Assembly: GCA_030628805.1 (NCBI GenBank)
Contig: DAOVQG010000032.1
Coordinates: 1 to 23,119, forward strand
Direction of reading: 5' to 3'
From: JAGMDK01 sp023128695
GTDB lineage: Bacteria > Planctomycetota > Phycisphaerae > UBA1845 > Fen-1342
DNA: 23,119 bases
Below are positions 21,285 to 23,119 of this stretch, piece after piece; positions within the stretch are counted from its first letter, which is position 1; every line of letters starts with the position of its first letter. Both the position numbers and the translations under genes were made by a program. Below the pieces are notes generated by a model, which made no database searches, was not told where the DNA came from, and saw only the letters and a list, made by a program, of their open reading frames with translations.

Positions 21285-21917
21285 CTACTCGGGGCATTCA
21301 AAGCGTTTGAAGATCTCCGCTTCTCCGTACAACTCCTCGTTCGCGTCAGTTGACAAGCTGTCATCGCCGGGCAGGAACAGCACTTTTAACCGATCGCTGC
21401 TGAGCGTGATCATTAGCTTTAAGCGCACGTTGTCAAGCACCTCGCGCTGCCCTAGTTCTCCTGTGCTCGGGTCGCTCATCATGTATTCCGTCAACTCAAG
21501 AAGAACTTGATTTTCGCCGACAGTGGAGAACGAGCCAGACTGAACGATCACAGATGACACAAAACCGAGAATATCCGTGTAGATCAGCCAACTCGCCTTC
21601 CCGCTTTGGTAATCGATGCTCAGCGTCTGGTACGTGTCAAAAGCGCGACCGGGAAGCGTCGATTGCAGACTTGTAACGTTACCCCAGCAACCTGACAATC
21701 CACTTAGATCGTCAATCACTGTCCCGACTTCCACGTCGTGCAGAGGATCGTCATAGTCCTCCGTGAACAGGTTTGGCTCACTGAGTACGGGAATTAATTC
21801 GTCCGGTATCTCCGGCGGCGATATCAGCCATGGACTTAGCGAACAACCCCCAACGAGCGGCATACTTACAATCAAGATCGTGGCAAACATGCCCTTTAAC
21901 ATACTTCGTTCCACCAT
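21285..21917 (-). CDS. Lipoprotein of unknown function, paralogue of the downstream gene
   Basis: 210 aa from the ATG at 21917, chosen over the in-frame ATG at 21938 because GGGAGGAG lies 5 nt upstream. The lipobox is LVGGC with Cys25, the same position as in the paralogue. The mature part begins SLSPWLISPPEIPDELIP and includes DDLSGLSGCWGNV, STLPGRAFDTYQTL, VIVQSGSFS, LLELTEY, SDPSTGELGQ and the terminal FKRFECPE. The two genes are in tandem, same strand, about 220 bp apart. Divergence is substantial, so the duplication is old. Function unknown; the extreme C-terminal FECPE is the best conserved piece. Confidence 0.85.
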   Translation of the reverse strand: MVERSMLKGMFATILIVSMPLVGGCSLSPWLISPPEIPDELIPVLSEPNLFTEDYDDPLHDVEVGTVIDDLSGLSGCWGNVTSLQSTLPGRAFDTYQTLSIDYQSGKASWLIYTDILGFVSSVIVQSGSFSTVGENQVLLELTEYMMSDPSTGELGQREVLDNVRLKLMITLSSDRLKVLFLPGDDSLSTDANEELYGEAEIFKRFECPE

Positions 21918-21943
21918 CGCGCTCCTCCCAGTCAACATCTCAC

Positions 21944-22012
21944 GGGGTGAAGCTGGCGCTCCGCCGAGCCGATCAGCGAAACGCCAGGCATCAAACCTTC
22001 GAGCTTCACCCC
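21944..22012 (-). promoter_or_regulatory. Leader hairpin upstream of the 21285 lipoprotein gene
   Basis: GGGGTGAAGCT (21944-21954) and AGCTTCACCCC (22002-22012) are perfect 11-bp inverted arms, with TGGCG (21954-21958) and CGCCA (21982-21986) pairing inside. The structure ends about 15 nt before the ribosome site. There is no T-tract. Position and arm length match the leader hairpin of the paralogous gene, although the sequences differ. Confidence 0.55.
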
Positions 22013-22070
22013 ACGTTATTTACCGTTTCATACTACCTGACAATAGCACACGTCGAGCACGCCGTTAATC

Positions 22071-22937
22071 TCAGTGTCCGCCGGGCACAAAGTAACGCAA
22101 AACCAAACTCAAGCCCCACGGGTCACACGAGTGGCATGGGTTGCTGACACCACCCCAACGACATGCCCACCAGCAATCTGAATAGCAATTTAGCGGCAGA
22201 AATGGGAGGATTTGGTGGATCGTCTCGCAGATTACAAACTGCGACAAACAGCACAGCCACCACCAGGGACCCGCCCGCGTGATCATTTTGTCGCCACCGA
22301 CGAGTTGGTTCGCCACGACCTGCGTCTCGTGTTCGGCCGACACCAGCGCGATCGCCCCGTCCGGCGCGCGGACCCGCATGTGGTAGTAACCCATGCTCGC
22401 GTGCCCTTCCCGCTGCCACAACTCCATGTCGAAGACCGCTTCGCCAATCTCCGGCACCTCGTCGATGATCCGCGGCGGGTCCTGGAGAAAGCCCGGCGTA
22501 TACTGCGTTTGCTCCCACTCATCCAGCGTAGCTTGATCAAAGATGGTCAGCCGAACGTGCGCGTCGCCGAAGTCCGACGGCGGCCACTGCGGCGAGATGA
22601 CCCCGTCAGTGACCACGACCGTCCCCATGAACCGCGGATCGAACTCGTACTGCCCGAGCAACGTCTCGAATTCGGCTTCATCGTGCGCAATCAGCGGCCC
22701 TCCGCTCTCCGCAAAGAGGGAAAATGGATCGTCGAGCGCCTCCGCAAACGGATTGAACACGATCATGATCGGCGTCGCCGACGGGTCTGCCGGCGTGGAA
22801 GCAAAGTGCTCCAAAGCAGCCGGCGGACCGGCAATTGCCTCGCCAGTATGCCAACCAAACACGGCGACAAAAGCGGCCAAAACGAAAGGCAGGGCGATAT
22901 GCAGGGCCCCTAGATGTCTGTCGCGCAATGTAAGCAT
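22071..22937 (-). CDS. Secreted protein with Cys/Trp-rich C-terminus, function unknown
   Basis: 288 aa. The ATG at 22937 has AGGAG about 8 nt upstream. The N-terminus has a Sec-type signal (hydrophobic stretch LHIALPFVLAAFVAVFGW, then AIAG). The middle (about 40-220) is acidic and shows no family signature I know; it includes FETLLGQYEFDPRFMGTVVV, VRLTIFDQATLDEWEQT and YYHMRVRAPDGAIALV. The last ~65 residues change character: WWWLCC, then six more cysteines in a Trp-rich stretch (CYSDCWWACRWGG, PCHSC) ending VLRYFVPGGH. Eight cysteines could make disulfides or bind metal after export. Same direction as the two lipoprotein genes downstream, but 150 bp apart. Confidence 0.8.
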   Translation of the reverse strand: MLTLRDRHLGALHIALPFVLAAFVAVFGWHTGEAIAGPPAALEHFASTPADPSATPIMIVFNPFAEALDDPFSLFAESGGPLIAHDEAEFETLLGQYEFDPRFMGTVVVTDGVISPQWPPSDFGDAHVRLTIFDQATLDEWEQTQYTPGFLQDPPRIIDEVPEIGEAVFDMELWQREGHASMGYYHMRVRAPDGAIALVSAEHETQVVANQLVGGDKMITRAGPWWWLCCLSQFVICETIHQILPFLPLNCYSDCWWACRWGGVSNPCHSCDPWGLSLVLRYFVPGGH

Positions 22938-23119
22938 CGCTTATCTCCTGTTAAGTATCACATCGTTAATAGCGTCTTTCAACGGACCACAAATGGAATT
23001 CTCGGAAGAGCATGTTGCTCAGGCGAGTTGGTGGGGCGGGGAGCGGATGCGATGTGCAAAGCGGTCTTTTTTCATGTTGCAATTTGGATTACTCCGCGGC
23101 ACTTGCGTCCTGAGAACCG

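Overview
The window looks like a chromosomal segment of a GC-rich planctomycete, probably Phycisphaerae-like. That placement is an inference. It rests on exported proteins carrying DCNTNG/IPDEC calcium-repeat cassettes, a double zinc-ribbon membrane protein, a RicT/Minf_1886-type gene pair, and the many short palindromic repeat families between genes (CAGGCTTCCAGCCTG, GGGAGGGCGAGGCTCCTGCC, GAGCCGCGGGCT..AGCCCGC, GTCCGG..CCGGAC). No 16S gene or other phylogenetic marker is present to confirm it.

Layout. 1-715: no gene; a 130-bp element bounded by 21-bp inverted repeats, then a five-unit tandem repeat. 716-3394 (+): secreted papain-like protease with calcium-repeat regions and a C-terminal membrane anchor. 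Its 3' end overlaps the convergent folP gene (3296-4195, -). 4213-4483: repeats. 4635-5025 (+): decayed DinB-like gene. 5271-6407 (+): zinc-ribbon membrane protein. 6742-8516 (+): RicT-like gene translationally coupled to a Minf_1886-family gene. 8531-8698: six-unit 28-bp array. 8752-10224 (+): AI-2E/PerM-type transporter followed by a 49-codon membrane peptide. 10271-10610 (-): candidate structured RNA with a promoter and terminator. 10830-11366 (-): exported protein of unknown function. 11805-14567 (-): mutM-asnB operon. 14689-14775 (+): tRNA-Ser(CGA). 14817-14957 (-): 46-aa membrane peptide. 15051-17855 (-): beta-helix surface protein with an apparently scrambled 5' end. 18262-19848 (+): orphan double-domain ABC permease. 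20415-22937 (-): two paralogous lipoproteins and a secreted Cys-rich protein.

Functional picture. The housekeeping content (folate synthesis, base-excision repair, asparagine synthesis, one tRNA) is interspersed with cell-surface proteins. The two mosaic surface proteins at 716 and 15051 end in similar LCPxT-hydrophobic-Arg tails, which suggests a shared C-terminal anchoring route. Several loci show decay or rearrangement (DinB, and the NHL/beta-helix junction). The intergenic palindromes show base-pair-preserving changes between copies. The strongest candidate for something undescribed is the minus-strand RNA at about 10271-10610. The tandem lipoproteins with hairpin leaders and the shared C-terminal anchor come next.
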